Positions 33,870 to 42,213 of a stretch of DNA of 64,000 nucleotides are shown here, in pieces. A program made the position numbers and the translations under genes. The notes beneath the pieces were generated by a model, which searched no databases, had not been told where the DNA came from, and saw only the letters and a program-made list of their open reading frames with translations. The stretch is taken from assembly GCF_001500065.1 (NCBI RefSeq), contig NZ_LQIN01000034.1, positions 1 through 64,000 of the forward strand, in the 5' to 3' direction. The number at the start of each line of letters is the position of its first letter. Within the stretch, counting starts at the first letter, position 1. The stretch comes from Mycobacterium sp. IS-3022. Its GTDB lineage: Bacteria > Actinomycetota > Actinomycetes > Mycobacteriales > Mycobacteriaceae.

Positions 33870-35150
33870 GTGAGTACCGGGGAACCCCTGCCGTCGTTCA
33901 ACCGACGCCGCGCCCTGACCGCACTGGCGGTCGGTGTCGTCGCGCCCGGGGCCCTGGCCGCCTGCATGGCCAACGGCGACGAACCGTCCGCGCAGGACGC
34001 CCCCGCAGCGCCCACGCTGAACTTCAAGCCTGCCGACGGCGCCACCGACATTTCGCCGACCGAGCGCGCCGGCGTCGAGGTCAGCAACGGCTGGTTCCAG
34101 CGGATCACCCTGACCAACCCCGACGGCAAGGTCGTCGCCGGCGCGCTCAACCGCGACCGCACCGAGTTCACGATCACCGAACCGCTGGGCTACGGCGCCG
34201 AGTACACCTGGACGGGTTCGGTGGTCGGCCGCGACGGCAAGGCGGTGCCGGTCGACGGATCGTTCTCCACGATCGACCCCAGCACCCAGGTAAGCGGTCA
34301 GTTCCAGCTCGCCGACGGTCAGGTCGTCGGGGTGGCCGCCCCGGTCATCATCCAGTTCGACGCCTCGATCAGCGACAAGGCGGCGGTGGAGAAGGCGCTC
34401 AAGGTGACCACCGAGCCGCCCGTCGAAGGCAGCTGGGCGTGGCTGCCCGACGAGGTCGGCGGGTCCCGTGTGCACTGGCGCACCCGCGAGTACTACCCGG
34501 CCGGTACCAAGGTGCACGTCGACGCCAAGCTCTACGGCGTGCCGTTCGGCGACGACGCCTACGGCGCGCAAGACGCGACGCTGACCTTCGAGATCGGCCG
34601 TCGCCAGGTCGTCAGGGCCGAGGCGTCGTCGCACCGCATCCAAGTGCTCGACGGCAACGGCGCGGTGATCATGGACTTTCCGTGCAGCTACGGCGAGGGT
34701 GACCTGGACCGCAACGTCACCCGCAGCGGCATCCACGTCGTCACGGAGAAGTACGAAGACTTCTGGATGACCAACCCCGCAGCCGGTTACGCCAACATCC
34801 ACGAGCGATGGGCGGTGCGGATCTCCAACAACGGCGAGTTCATCCACGCCAACCCGGCCAGCCTCGGTTCGCAGGGCAGCAGCAACGTCACCAACGGCTG
34901 TATCAACCTCTCGGAGTCCGACGCCGAGCAGTACTTCCACACCGCCGTCTACGGCGATCCCGTCGAGGTCACCGGGACCCGCATCGAGTTGTCGTACTCC
35001 GACGGCGACATCTGGGACTGGGTGGTGCCGTGGGACGAGTGGAAGGCGATGTCGGCGCTGTCGGAGCAGAACGGACCGGATATTCCGAGCACCGCGCCCG
35101 CGACGCCCTCGGGCGCGCCGCAACCGGTCAACGGCCGCCCCGGCCGCTAG
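33870..35150 (+). CDS. lprQ: L,D-transpeptidase lipoprotein (LprQ / LdtMt5 type)
   Basis: 426 residues. The signal has an RR motif (NRRRALTALAVGV) and lipobox LAAC. Two bacterial Ig-like domains precede the YkuD catalytic domain, whose Cys344 lies in NVTNGCINLS with the His in FIHANPASLG. A Pro-rich C-terminal tail ends the chain. It forms 3-3 crosslinks or attaches proteins in peptidoglycan. Equivalent to Rv0483, adjacent to murB. Confidence 0.93.
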   Translation: MSTGEPLPSFNRRRALTALAVGVVAPGALAACMANGDEPSAQDAPAAPTLNFKPADGATDISPTERAGVEVSNGWFQRITLTNPDGKVVAGALNRDRTEFTITEPLGYGAEYTWTGSVVGRDGKAVPVDGSFSTIDPSTQVSGQFQLADGQVVGVAAPVIIQFDASISDKAAVEKALKVTTEPPVEGSWAWLPDEVGGSRVHWRTREYYPAGTKVHVDAKLYGVPFGDDAYGAQDATLTFEIGRRQVVRAEASSHRIQVLDGNGAVIMDFPCSYGEGDLDRNVTRSGIHVVTEKYEDFWMTNPAAGYANIHERWAVRISNNGEFIHANPASLGSQGSSNVTNGCINLSESDAEQYFHTAVYGDPVEVTGTRIELSYSDGDIWDWVVPWDEWKAMSALSEQNGPDIPSTAPATPSGAPQPVNGRPGR

Positions 35151-35158
35151 TTCATTGA

Positions 35159-35226
35159 CGCAATGTCGCGCTGAGAACGCCGCCGCGGCTATATATGCGC
35201 GGTGTCGCTGTCAGGCTGACATTGCG
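35159..35226. terminator. Long inverted repeat between convergent genes
   Basis: CGCAATGTC (35159-35167) and GACATTGCG (35218-35226) are exact 9-bp arms around 50 nt, with weaker inner pairing GCTGA/TCAG and a CTATATATG centre. Located exactly between lprQ and the SDR gene, so a two-way terminator is likely. Confidence 0.5.
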
Positions 35227-35231
35227 ATCGG

Positions 35232-35999
35232 CTAGCGCCGGTTGAAGCGGGATCCACTGGCGCCGCTGACCTGATCGCGCGGCCGCACGACGATCAGATC
35301 CAGGTCGACGTGCGACGGTCGGCTGGCGACGAACCCGATGATCTCCGCGATGTCTTCGGCCAGCAGCGGGGTGACGCCCTCGTAGACCTTGGCGGCGCGT
35401 TCCTGGTCGCCCTCGAACCGGTTCAGCGAGAAGTCGGTCTTCACCATGCCGGGCGCAACTTCGGTGAGCCGCACGGGTTTTCCGAGCAGCTCACTGCGCA
35501 ACGTCCGATGCAGCACGCCTTGGGCATGCTTGGCGGAGGTGTACCCGCCGCCGTTGTCGTAGATCTCCACCGCGGCGATCGAGGTGACCGTGACGATCAA
35601 CCCGTCGCCGGAGTCGATCAGCCTCGGCAACAGCGCGCGGGTCACCAGCAGGGTGCCGAGGACGTTGGCCTCCCACATCCAGCGCCAGTGCTCGATGTCG
35701 GCCTCGGCCACCGGATCCAGTCCTCGCGCGCCTCCGGCGTTGTTGACCAGCACCGAAACCTGCCCGGGTACCCGGTCCAGCGCCTCAGCCAGCGCCGACA
35801 CCGCCTCGGTGGACGTGACGTCCGCCACGATCGCGGTGCCGCCGATCTCTTCGGCGAGGGCGTCGATGGGCTGCTGGCGACGGGCTACGCAGACGACGTG
35901 AAAACCTTGTGCGGCAAGGGTTCTCGCGGTGGCCGCGCCGATGCCTGCGCTGGCGCCGGTGACCACCGCGACTCGACTGTCGGTCCGGGGTGTCGTCAT
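35232..35999 (-). CDS. Short-chain dehydrogenase/reductase (Rv0484c-like)
   Basis: 255 residues. NAD(P) motif TGASAGIGAAT, NNAGG, catalytic Ser in VTSIAAV and YxxxK as YTSAKHAQG. The Arg after the second strand (CVARRQQ) points to NADPH. Substrate unknown. The start is supported by a TAAAGT -10 seven nt upstream that lies inside the palindrome at 36004-36017. Confidence 0.9.
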   Translation of the reverse strand: MTTPRTDSRVAVVTGASAGIGAATARTLAAQGFHVVCVARRQQPIDALAEEIGGTAIVADVTSTEAVSALAEALDRVPGQVSVLVNNAGGARGLDPVAEADIEHWRWMWEANVLGTLLVTRALLPRLIDSGDGLIVTVTSIAAVEIYDNGGGYTSAKHAQGVLHRTLRSELLGKPVRLTEVAPGMVKTDFSLNRFEGDQERAAKVYEGVTPLLAEDIAEIIGFVASRPSHVDLDLIVVRPRDQVSGASGSRFNRR

Positions 36000-36003
36000 C
36001 TGC

Positions 36004-36017
36004 CCAACTTTAGTTGG
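36004..36017. promoter_or_regulatory. Palindromic operator between SDR and the leader peptide/ROK operon
   Basis: CCAACT-TT-AGTTGG, perfect 6-bp arms. It contains the minus-strand -10 (36007-36012) of the SDR gene and sits about 18-31 bp before the plus-strand start at 36035, so a bound protein would block both. The ROK regulator downstream is the natural candidate. Confidence 0.6.
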
Positions 36018-36022
36018 CGTGC

Positions 36023-36028
36023 TAAGTT
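36023..36028 (+). promoter_or_regulatory. -10 box of the polycysteine leader
   Basis: TAAGTT ends 6 nt before the GTG at 36035, which would be the first transcribed base (leaderless). Confidence 0.6.
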
Positions 36029-36034
36029 CACCGT

Positions 36035-36097
36035 GTGCTGTCCAGTCAGGCCTGTTCCCGGCGTGCGTGTTGTTGTCGCGCACTTCGCCGCGCCTGA
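36035..36097 (+). CDS. Polycysteine leader peptide (cysteine attenuator uORF)
   Basis: 20 codons, GTG to TGA: MLSSQACSRRACCCRALRRA. Three consecutive TGT Cys codons (36068-36076) plus one at 36053-36055, followed by Arg codons. A -10 box at the leaderless spacing precedes it. Leaderless polycysteine short reading frames have been reported in mycobacteria as cysteine-responsive attenuators of downstream operons, and this one precedes the ROK-mshA operon of mycothiol synthesis, a Cys-containing thiol. Too short for ordinary gene finding. Translation in vivo is inferred. Confidence 0.75.
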   Translation: MLSSQACSRRACCCRALRRA

Positions 36098-36175
36098 CTG
36101 ACCCCGGACAACCGCTGTCCTGCTGAGTCGCCGGGTGTGGCCCGAGAACCCACCGGCCGACCTCTCCGAAGGACA
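36044..36175 (+). ncRNA. Candidate attenuator RNA between leader peptide and ROK gene
   Basis: AGTCAGGC (36044-36051) pairs exactly with GCCTGACT (36092-36099), enclosing the Cys codons. GGACA (36106-36110) pairs with TGTCC (36116-36120) around 5 nt. TGTCCT (36116-36121) can instead pair with AGGACA (36170-36175), the ribosome site of the ROK gene. Ribosome position on the Cys codons could therefore choose between an open and a hidden ribosome site. Seen as base pairing only. Confidence 0.45.
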
Positions 36176-36180
36176 AGCAG

Positions 36181-37470
36181 ATGCGCACTTCCGTCACCAC
36201 CACTCTTCCCGCGAAGCCGTCGGTCCGCAGCGCCCAGCACGCCAAGCGCGCGCTGTTGGCCCGTCGGCACGTCGTCGCGCCGGCGCTGAAGGTGGCCGAC
36301 GCCGCCGCCGCGTCGGTGTTCAGTGCGGCCCGCGTGCGCGGGCCCATCGCCCGTGACGTCATCGCCCAGGTCACCGGCCTGAGCATCGCGACCGTCAACC
36401 GCCAGGTCACCGCCCTGCTCGAAGCCGGTGTGCTGCGGGAACGCGCCGACCTCGCGGTTTCCGGCGCGATCGGCAGGCCTCGCGTGCCCGTGGAGGTGAA
36501 GCACGAACCGTTCCTCACGCTGGGGATCCACATCGGCGCCCGCAGCACCAGCATCGTGGCCGCCGACCTCCTCGGTCGCACCCTCGACGTCGTCGAAACG
36601 CCTACTCCGCGGGCCCCGCAGGCCGCCGCGCTGGCGTCGCTGGCCGACAGCGCCCGCCGTTACCTGGGCCGCTGGCATCGCCGCCGCCCGCTCTGGGTGG
36701 GCGTGGCGGCCGGCGGCGTCGTCGACAGCACGACCGGTTACCTCGACCATCCGCGGCTCGGCTGGTCCGACGCGCCGGTCGGGCCTGTACTCGCCGAGAC
36801 CCTCGGTCTACCGGTGTCGGTCGCCTCGCACGTGGACGCGATGGCCGGGGCCGAACTGCTGCTCGGGGGACGCAGGCAGGCGTCGGACACGTCGACGAGC
36901 CTGTACGTCTACGCCCGCGAGACCGTCGGCTACGCGCTGTCGATCGGCGGCCGGGTGCACTCGCCGGCCAGCGGACCCGGCACCATCGCCGCGCTGCCCG
37001 CGCACTCCGAATTGCTCGGCGGCACAGGGAAACTGGAGTCCACGGTCAGTGACGAAGAGGTGCTGATCGCCGCTCGCAGGGCGCGCATCATCGCCGCCGA
37101 TGGGCCTGGCTCGACGATGCAGGTGCTGTTCAAGATCGCTCGCCAAGGAAACCGGCCCGCGCAGGAACTGCTGGCCGAACGCGCGCGGGTGCTGGGGGAG
37201 GCCGTCGCGTTGCTGCGCGACATGCTCAACCCCGACGATCTGGTCGTCGGCGGTCAGGCGTTCACCGAATATCCCGAGGGCATGAGCGTCGTGGAGACCG
37301 CGTTCGCGCAGCGATCGGTGATGGCTGCCCGCGAGATCCGGCTGACCGTCTTCGGTAACCGCGTTCAAGAGGCCGGCGCGGGTGTGGTGTCGCTCGGCGG
37401 CCTGTACGCCGACCCGATCGGCGCCATGCGGCGGGCGCAGCGCCGGGAGGCCACCGAAGCCAGTGCGTGA
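36181..37470 (+). CDS. ROK family transcriptional regulator (Rv0485-like)
   Basis: 429 residues, ATG after GAAGGACAAGCAG. A winged helix-turn-helix (RGPIARDVIAQVTGLSIATVNRQ over two adjoining helices, residues 55-85) is followed by an ROK/actin-like ATPase fold (HIGARSTSIVAADLLGR, GVAAGGVVD). The zinc-site CxCGxxGC of classical ROK regulators is not seen, so sugar sensing may be lost. It overlaps mshA by 4 bp, tying regulator and mycothiol synthesis in one operon behind the polycysteine leader. Confidence 0.88.
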   Translation: MRTSVTTTLPAKPSVRSAQHAKRALLARRHVVAPALKVADAAAASVFSAARVRGPIARDVIAQVTGLSIATVNRQVTALLEAGVLRERADLAVSGAIGRPRVPVEVKHEPFLTLGIHIGARSTSIVAADLLGRTLDVVETPTPRAPQAAALASLADSARRYLGRWHRRRPLWVGVAAGGVVDSTTGYLDHPRLGWSDAPVGPVLAETLGLPVSVASHVDAMAGAELLLGGRRQASDTSTSLYVYARETVGYALSIGGRVHSPASGPGTIAALPAHSELLGGTGKLESTVSDEEVLIAARRARIIAADGPGSTMQVLFKIARQGNRPAQELLAERARVLGEAVALLRDMLNPDDLVVGGQAFTEYPEGMSVVETAFAQRSVMAAREIRLTVFGNRVQEAGAGVVSLGGLYADPIGAMRRAQRREATEASA

Positions 37471-38834
37471 CGGGGCGGCTGCGGGCGCGGTGTAGACATG
37501 ACTGTGTGCGCCTAGCAACGGAACTGCCCCGACGCGTAGCCGTGCTGTCGGTGCACACGTCGCCGCTGGCCCAGCCCGGCACCGGCGATGCCGGCGGCAT
37601 GAACGTCTACGTGCTGCAGAGTGCGCTGCAGATGGCTCGCCGCGGTGTCGAGGTCGAGATCTTCACCCGCGCGACGTCGTCGTCTGACCCGCCGACCGTG
37701 CGGGTGGCGCCCGGTGTGCTGGTGCGCAATGTGGTCGCCGGGCCGTTCGAGGGGCTGGACAAATACGACCTGCCCACGCAGTTGTGCGCCTTCACCGCGG
37801 GGGTGCTGCGCGCCGAGGCGACGCACGAACCCGGCTACTACGACATCGTGCACTCGCACTACTGGCTGTCCGGTCAGGTCGGCTGGCTGGCCCGCGACCG
37901 CTGGGCCGTCCCGCTGGTGCACACCGCGCACACCCTGGCCGCGGTCAAGAACGCCGCGCTGGCCGACGGCGACTCGCCCGAACCGCCGCTGCGCGCGGTC
38001 GGTGAGCAGCAGGTCGTCGACGAAGCGGACCGGTTGATCGTCAACACCGAACATGAAGCGCAGCAACTGATCTCGATGCACAACGCGGATCCGGCGCGGA
38101 TCGACGTCGTGCACCCGGGTGTCGACCTGGAGGTGTTCACGCCGGGGGATCGGAAAGCCGCGCGTGCCGCGCTGGGGCTGGCCGCCGACGACCGGATCGT
38201 CGCGTTCGTGGGCCGCATCCAGCCGCTGAAGGCGCCCGACGTGGCATTGCGCGCGGCCGCCAAGCTGCCCGGGGTGCGCGTGCTGGTGGCGGGCGGTCCG
38301 TCGGGCTCGGGCTTGTCTGCGCGCCCCGGCACGGGCGGCCTCTCGATGCCCGACGGGTTGGTTCGGCTGGCCGACGATCTGGGTATTTCGGACCGGGTGA
38401 CGTTCCTGCCGCCGCAGTCGCGCGAACAGCTGGTCAACGTGTACCGGGCCGCTGATCTGGTGGCGGTGCCCAGCTATTCGGAGTCCTTCGGCCTGGTCGC
38501 CGTCGAAGCGCAGGCGTGCGGCACGCCGGTGGTGGCCGCGGCGGTCGGTGGGTTGCCGGTCGCGGTGCGCGACGGCGTCACCGGGATCCTGGTCGACGGC
38601 CACGACGACGGCGACTGGGCGCACGCCATCGGCGATCTGCTGCAGCGTGCCGACGGCATGAGACCCGCCGCGATCGCCCACGCCGCCACGTTCTCGTGGT
38701 CCCGCACCGTCGATGCGCTGCTGGCCAGCTACGGCCGTGCGATCGGCGATTACCGGGCACGCCACCGGTCACGCGACGGCGGCGCGCGCCGCACCGGCCG
38801 GCGGTTCTCGCGGCGGCGGGGCGTGCGGGCATGA
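37467..38834 (+). CDS. mshA: D-inositol-3-phosphate glycosyltransferase
   Basis: 455 residues from the GTG overlapping the ROK stop; a second GTG at 37506 would drop 13 residues and starts nearer the conserved RRVAVLSVHTSPLAQPGTGDAGG spread over two stretches. GT4 family: donor-binding FVGRIQPLKAPD and PSYSESFGLVAVEAQACGTP with the catalytic Glu pair. It joins UDP-GlcNAc to inositol phosphate, the first step of mycothiol. It has a short insertion (SARPGTGG) relative to my memory of Rv0486. Confidence 0.96.
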   Translation: MTGRLRARCRHDCVRLATELPRRVAVLSVHTSPLAQPGTGDAGGMNVYVLQSALQMARRGVEVEIFTRATSSSDPPTVRVAPGVLVRNVVAGPFEGLDKYDLPTQLCAFTAGVLRAEATHEPGYYDIVHSHYWLSGQVGWLARDRWAVPLVHTAHTLAAVKNAALADGDSPEPPLRAVGEQQVVDEADRLIVNTEHEAQQLISMHNADPARIDVVHPGVDLEVFTPGDRKAARAALGLAADDRIVAFVGRIQPLKAPDVALRAAAKLPGVRVLVAGGPSGSGLSARPGTGGLSMPDGLVRLADDLGISDRVTFLPPQSREQLVNVYRAADLVAVPSYSESFGLVAVEAQACGTPVVAAAVGGLPVAVRDGVTGILVDGHDDGDWAHAIGDLLQRADGMRPAAIAHAATFSWSRTVDALLASYGRAIGDYRARHRSRDGGARRTGRRFSRRRGVRA

Positions 38835-39343
38835 GCACCCACGCCGCGAAGGTCATCGAGGATGCGTGCAAGGAGAACGGCCTGGTCTGCACGCACCACG
38901 AGGGCGCGCACGGCGGATTGCCCGGCATCATCGTCGAACTGCCCGGCGAAAGACGGCTGAAGACCAACACGATCCTGTCCATCGGCGAACACTCGGTGCG
39001 CATCGAGGCGTTCGTCTGCCGTAAACCCGACGAGAACCACGAGGGTGTGTACCGGTTCCTGCTCAAGCGCAACCGCCGGCTCTACGGGGTGGCCTACACG
39101 CTCGACAACGTCGGCGACATCTATCTCGTCGGCCGGATGTCGTTGGAATCGGTCACCTCCGAAGAGGTCGACCGCGTGCTCGGCCAAGTGCTCGAAGCCG
39201 TCGACAACGACTTCAACACGTTGCTGGAGTTGGGTTTTCGCTCGTCGATCCAGAAGGAGTGGGAGTGGCGGGTGTCGCGCGGCGAGTCGTTGAAGAACCT
39301 GCAGGCGTTCGCCCACCTGATCGACGACGACGACGCGGACTGA
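38831..39343 (+). CDS. YbjN domain protein (Rv0487-like)
   Basis: 170 residues, ATGA overlap with mshA. YbjN/type III chaperone-like fold: PGIIVELPGERRLKTNTILS, FVCRKPDENHEGVYRFLLKRN (split here), DIYLVGRMSLESVTSEEVDRV, ending in an acidic DDDD. YbjN proteins are stress-related and may act as chaperones. Cotranscribed with mshA. The LysE-type exporter gene (Rv0488) that follows in M. tuberculosis is missing. Confidence 0.85.
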   Translation: MSTHAAKVIEDACKENGLVCTHHEGAHGGLPGIIVELPGERRLKTNTILSIGEHSVRIEAFVCRKPDENHEGVYRFLLKRNRRLYGVAYTLDNVGDIYLVGRMSLESVTSEEVDRVLGQVLEAVDNDFNTLLELGFRSSIQKEWEWRVSRGESLKNLQAFAHLIDDDDAD

Positions 39344-39451
39344 CCCTTCGCCCAAACCTACGTTTTGGCGGCTTTTCTCGACAGAATCCCGCCATTTCGT
39401 CGGTCTCGGTACGGGCAGAAGTCGATCCGTCTGCCGTGAGAAGATTTCGGC

Positions 39452-40201
39452 ATGGGTGACTGCACGCTGATTCTGCTTCGCCACGGCGAGAGCGACTGGA
39501 ACGAGAAGAACTTGTTCACCGGCTGGGTCGACGTCGACCTCACCGAGAAGGGTCGCGCCGAAGCAGTGCGGGCCGGTGAGCTGATCAAGGAGCTCGACCG
39601 GCAACCCGACGTGGTCTACACCTCGTTGCTGCGCCGCGCGATCACCACCGCCAACCTGGCCTTGGACAAGGCCGACCGGCACTGGATCCCCGTGCACCGC
39701 GACTGGCGGCTCAATGAGCGGCACTACGGCGCGCTGCAGGGGCTGAACAAGGCCGAGACCAAAGGCAAATACGGCGAAGAGCAGTTCATGGCGTGGCGGC
39801 GCAGCTATGACACCCCACCGCCGCCGATCGAGCCCGGCAGCACCTACAGCCAGGACGGCGACCCGCGCTACGCCGACGTGCCCGGCGGCCCGCCGCGTAC
39901 CGAGTGCCTCAAGGACGTGGTCGAACGGTTCGTGCCGTACTACACCGAGACGATCGAACCGGACCTGCGGGCGGGTAAGACGGTGCTGATCGCCGCGCAC
40001 GGCAATTCGCTGCGTGCGCTGGTCAAGTACCTCGACGGCATGTCCGACGAGGATGTCGTGGGGCTCAACATCCCGACCGGCATCCCGCTGCGCTACGACC
40101 TGGACTCCGATCTCAAGCCGACCGTCATCGGCGGCACCTACCTCGATCCCGAAGCCGCAGCCGCGGGCGCCGCCGCCGTCGCGTCCCAGGGCGCGAAATA
40201 G
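39452..40201 (+). CDS. gpmA: 2,3-bisphosphoglycerate-dependent phosphoglycerate mutase
   Basis: 249 residues. Phospho-acceptor His in LLRHGESDWN, NLFTGWVDVDLTEKG, the Glu in RLNERHYGALQGLNK, second His in IAAHGNSLRALVKYL. Interconverts 3- and 2-phosphoglycerate. Same place as gpm1 (Rv0489), just before senX3. Confidence 0.96.
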   Translation: MGDCTLILLRHGESDWNEKNLFTGWVDVDLTEKGRAEAVRAGELIKELDRQPDVVYTSLLRRAITTANLALDKADRHWIPVHRDWRLNERHYGALQGLNKAETKGKYGEEQFMAWRRSYDTPPPPIEPGSTYSQDGDPRYADVPGGPPRTECLKDVVERFVPYYTETIEPDLRAGKTVLIAAHGNSLRALVKYLDGMSDEDVVGLNIPTGIPLRYDLDSDLKPTVIGGTYLDPEAAAAGAAAVASQGAK

Positions 40202-40319
40202 GGCGGATAGGGCGAACAACGGGTTAACAGACGAAGGCCGGGGCCCGAATTTCCTTCTTTCCTTGTGTGACTTGTCCCGATTCGGCCGCACGCTGCTGGG
40301 ATGACGTTCACCGGGTGCG

Positions 40320-40325
40320 TACGAT
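40320..40325 (+). promoter_or_regulatory. -10 box, leaderless-type start of senX3
   Basis: TACGAT ends 6 nt before the GTG at 40332. A GTTCACC motif (40306-40312) just upstream resembles one half of the phosphate box seen by PhoP/RegX3-type regulators; only one copy is evident. Confidence 0.55.
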
Positions 40326-40331
40326 TTCCGC

Positions 40332-41516
40332 GTGAGTGTCGTTTCGGCACTGCTGCTCGCAGCGGTGGTCGCACTGCTCGCTCTGGTGACCGGTGTGGCC
40401 CTCGGAGCGGGGCTGGCGCCCCGCCTGAGGGAACGTCGGCAGCGTCGGGCCAGCGCGCAGGCCGGCATCACCGTCTCGCAGATGCTCTCCCACATCGCTT
40501 CGCGGTCACCCACGGGAATCGTGGTGGTCGACCACTTCCGTGACGTCGTGTACGCCAACGACCGAGCCCGGGAGCTGGGCCTGGTCCGAGACCGGCTGCT
40601 CGACGAGCGGGCCTGGCGCGCGGCTGAACGCACGCTGTCCACCGGCGAGCCCACCGAAGTCGACCTCGCGGGGAACAAGCGGGCCAACCCCGGCCGGTCC
40701 GGGCTCTCGGTGCGTGGCCACGTTCGGCTGCTGACCGAACAGGATCGCCGGTTCGCGGTCGTCTACGTCGACGACCAGTCCGAGCACGCCCGGATGGAAG
40801 CCACCCGCCGCGACTTCGTGGCCAACGTCAGCCACGAGCTCAAGACCCCGGTCGGCGCGATGGGCGTGCTGGCCGAGGCGCTGCTCGCGTCGGCCGACGA
40901 CCCCGCGACCGTGCGCCGGTTCGCCGAGAAGATGGTCGCCGAGTCCAACCGGCTGGCCAACATGGTCGGCGAGTTGATCGAGCTGTCCCGTCTGCAGGGT
41001 GCCGAGGCCCTGCCGGCCCTGGACGCCGTCGACGTCGACACCGTGGTTGCCGAGGCGTTGTCCCGCCACAAGGTGCCCGCCGACAACGCCGACATCAGGA
41101 TCACCACCGACGCGCCGACCGGTTTCCGCGCGCTGGGCGACCAGTCGCTGCTGGTGACCGCGATCGCGAACCTGGTGTCCAATGCGATCGCCTACTCGCC
41201 GCACGGGTCGTCGGTCTCGATCAGCCGCAGGCGGCGCGGAGACACCATCGAGATCGCGGTCACCGACCGCGGTATCGGCATCGCCCGAGAGGACCAGGAG
41301 CGGGTGTTCGAGCGATTCTTCCGCGTCGACAAGGCGCGCTCCCGGGCCACCGGCGGCACCGGGTTGGGGTTGGCGATCGTCAAGCATGTCGCGGCCAACC
41401 ACAACGGAAGCATCCGGCTGTGGAGTCAGCCGGGTACGGGATCGACGTTCACACTGTCGATTCCGGCCTACCCCGATCATGAATCGGACGAACGAGAGGA
41501 CCAGCGAGACCAATGA
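40332..41516 (+). CDS. senX3: Sensor histidine kinase of the phosphate-responsive system
   Basis: 394 residues. One clear N-terminal membrane segment (LLLAAVVALLALVTGVALGA), a PAS-like domain (residues 50-150, GIVVVDHFRDVVYANDRA), the phospho-acceptor His168 in VSHELKTPVGAM, and ATPase N, G1 and G2 boxes (NLVSNAIAYSP, DRGIGIARED, GGTGLGLAI). Overlaps regX3 by 4 bp. It activates RegX3 under phosphate limitation. Confidence 0.96.
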   Translation: MSVVSALLLAAVVALLALVTGVALGAGLAPRLRERRQRRASAQAGITVSQMLSHIASRSPTGIVVVDHFRDVVYANDRARELGLVRDRLLDERAWRAAERTLSTGEPTEVDLAGNKRANPGRSGLSVRGHVRLLTEQDRRFAVVYVDDQSEHARMEATRRDFVANVSHELKTPVGAMGVLAEALLASADDPATVRRFAEKMVAESNRLANMVGELIELSRLQGAEALPALDAVDVDTVVAEALSRHKVPADNADIRITTDAPTGFRALGDQSLLVTAIANLVSNAIAYSPHGSSVSISRRRRGDTIEIAVTDRGIGIAREDQERVFERFFRVDKARSRATGGTGLGLAIVKHVAANHNGSIRLWSQPGTGSTFTLSIPAYPDHESDEREDQRDQ

Positions 41517-42199
41517 CCAGTGTGCTGATCGTGGAGGACGAGGAGTCCTTGGCCGATCCCCTGGCCTTTCTGCTTCGCAAGGAGGGGTTCGAGGCCACCG
41601 TCGTCACCGACGGGCCGACCGCCCTCGCCGAGTTCGAACGCGCCGGCGCCGACATCGTGCTGCTCGACTTGATGCTGCCCGGTATGAGCGGGACGGACGT
41701 GTGTAAGCAATTACGTTCGCGCTCAAGTGTTCCGGTGATCATGGTGACCGCCCGCGACAGCGAGATAGACAAGGTGGTCGGACTGGAGCTCGGCGCCGAC
41801 GACTATGTCACCAAGCCCTACTCGGCGCGCGAGCTCATCGCCCGTATCCGTGCGGTGCTGCGGCGCGGCGCCGACAACGACGACATCGGCCTCAGCGACA
41901 GCGTCCTAGAGGCCGGGCCCGTCCGGATGGACGTCGAGCGTCACGTGGTGTCGGTGAACGGGGAGCCGATCACGTTGCCGCTCAAGGAGTTCGATCTGCT
42001 CGAATATCTGATGCGCAACAGCGGCCGGGTGCTGACCCGCGGCCAGCTCATCGACCGGGTGTGGGGCGCCGACTACGTCGGCGACACCAAAACCCTTGAT
42101 GTGCATGTCAAGAGGTTGCGGTCGAAGATCGAGGCGGACCCCGCGAACCCGGTGCACCTGGTCACCGTCCGCGGCCTCGGCTACAAGCTCGAGGGCTAG
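41513..42199 (+). CDS. regX3: OmpR-family response regulator
   Basis: 228 residues. Receiver domain with Asp52 in IVLLDLMLPG, Thr in MVTARD and Lys in DDYVTKPYSAREL; C-terminal winged helix (LKEFDLLEYLMRNSGRVLTRG, HVKRLRSKIE). Controls phosphate-starvation genes. Last gene of the Rv0458-Rv0491-like block; a hairpin follows. Confidence 0.96.
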   Translation: MTSVLIVEDEESLADPLAFLLRKEGFEATVVTDGPTALAEFERAGADIVLLDLMLPGMSGTDVCKQLRSRSSVPVIMVTARDSEIDKVVGLELGADDYVTKPYSARELIARIRAVLRRGADNDDIGLSDSVLEAGPVRMDVERHVVSVNGEPITLPLKEFDLLEYLMRNSGRVLTRGQLIDRVWGADYVGDTKTLDVHVKRLRSKIEADPANPVHLVTVRGLGYKLEG

Positions 42200-42213
42200 C
42201 CGCCCTCGGATTT

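Noticed and set aside
36033..36101. Alternative 22-codon frame MCCPVRPVPG... starting at the GTG at 36033
   Set aside because: It has only two Cys near its start and would use the same promoter; the +2 frame with four Cys, the CCC run and better spacing from the -10 fits the known attenuator type.
36135..36356. 73-residue frame overlapping the ROK gene start
   Set aside because: Runs into the ROK coding region in another frame; no ribosome site and Arg/Ala-rich composition.
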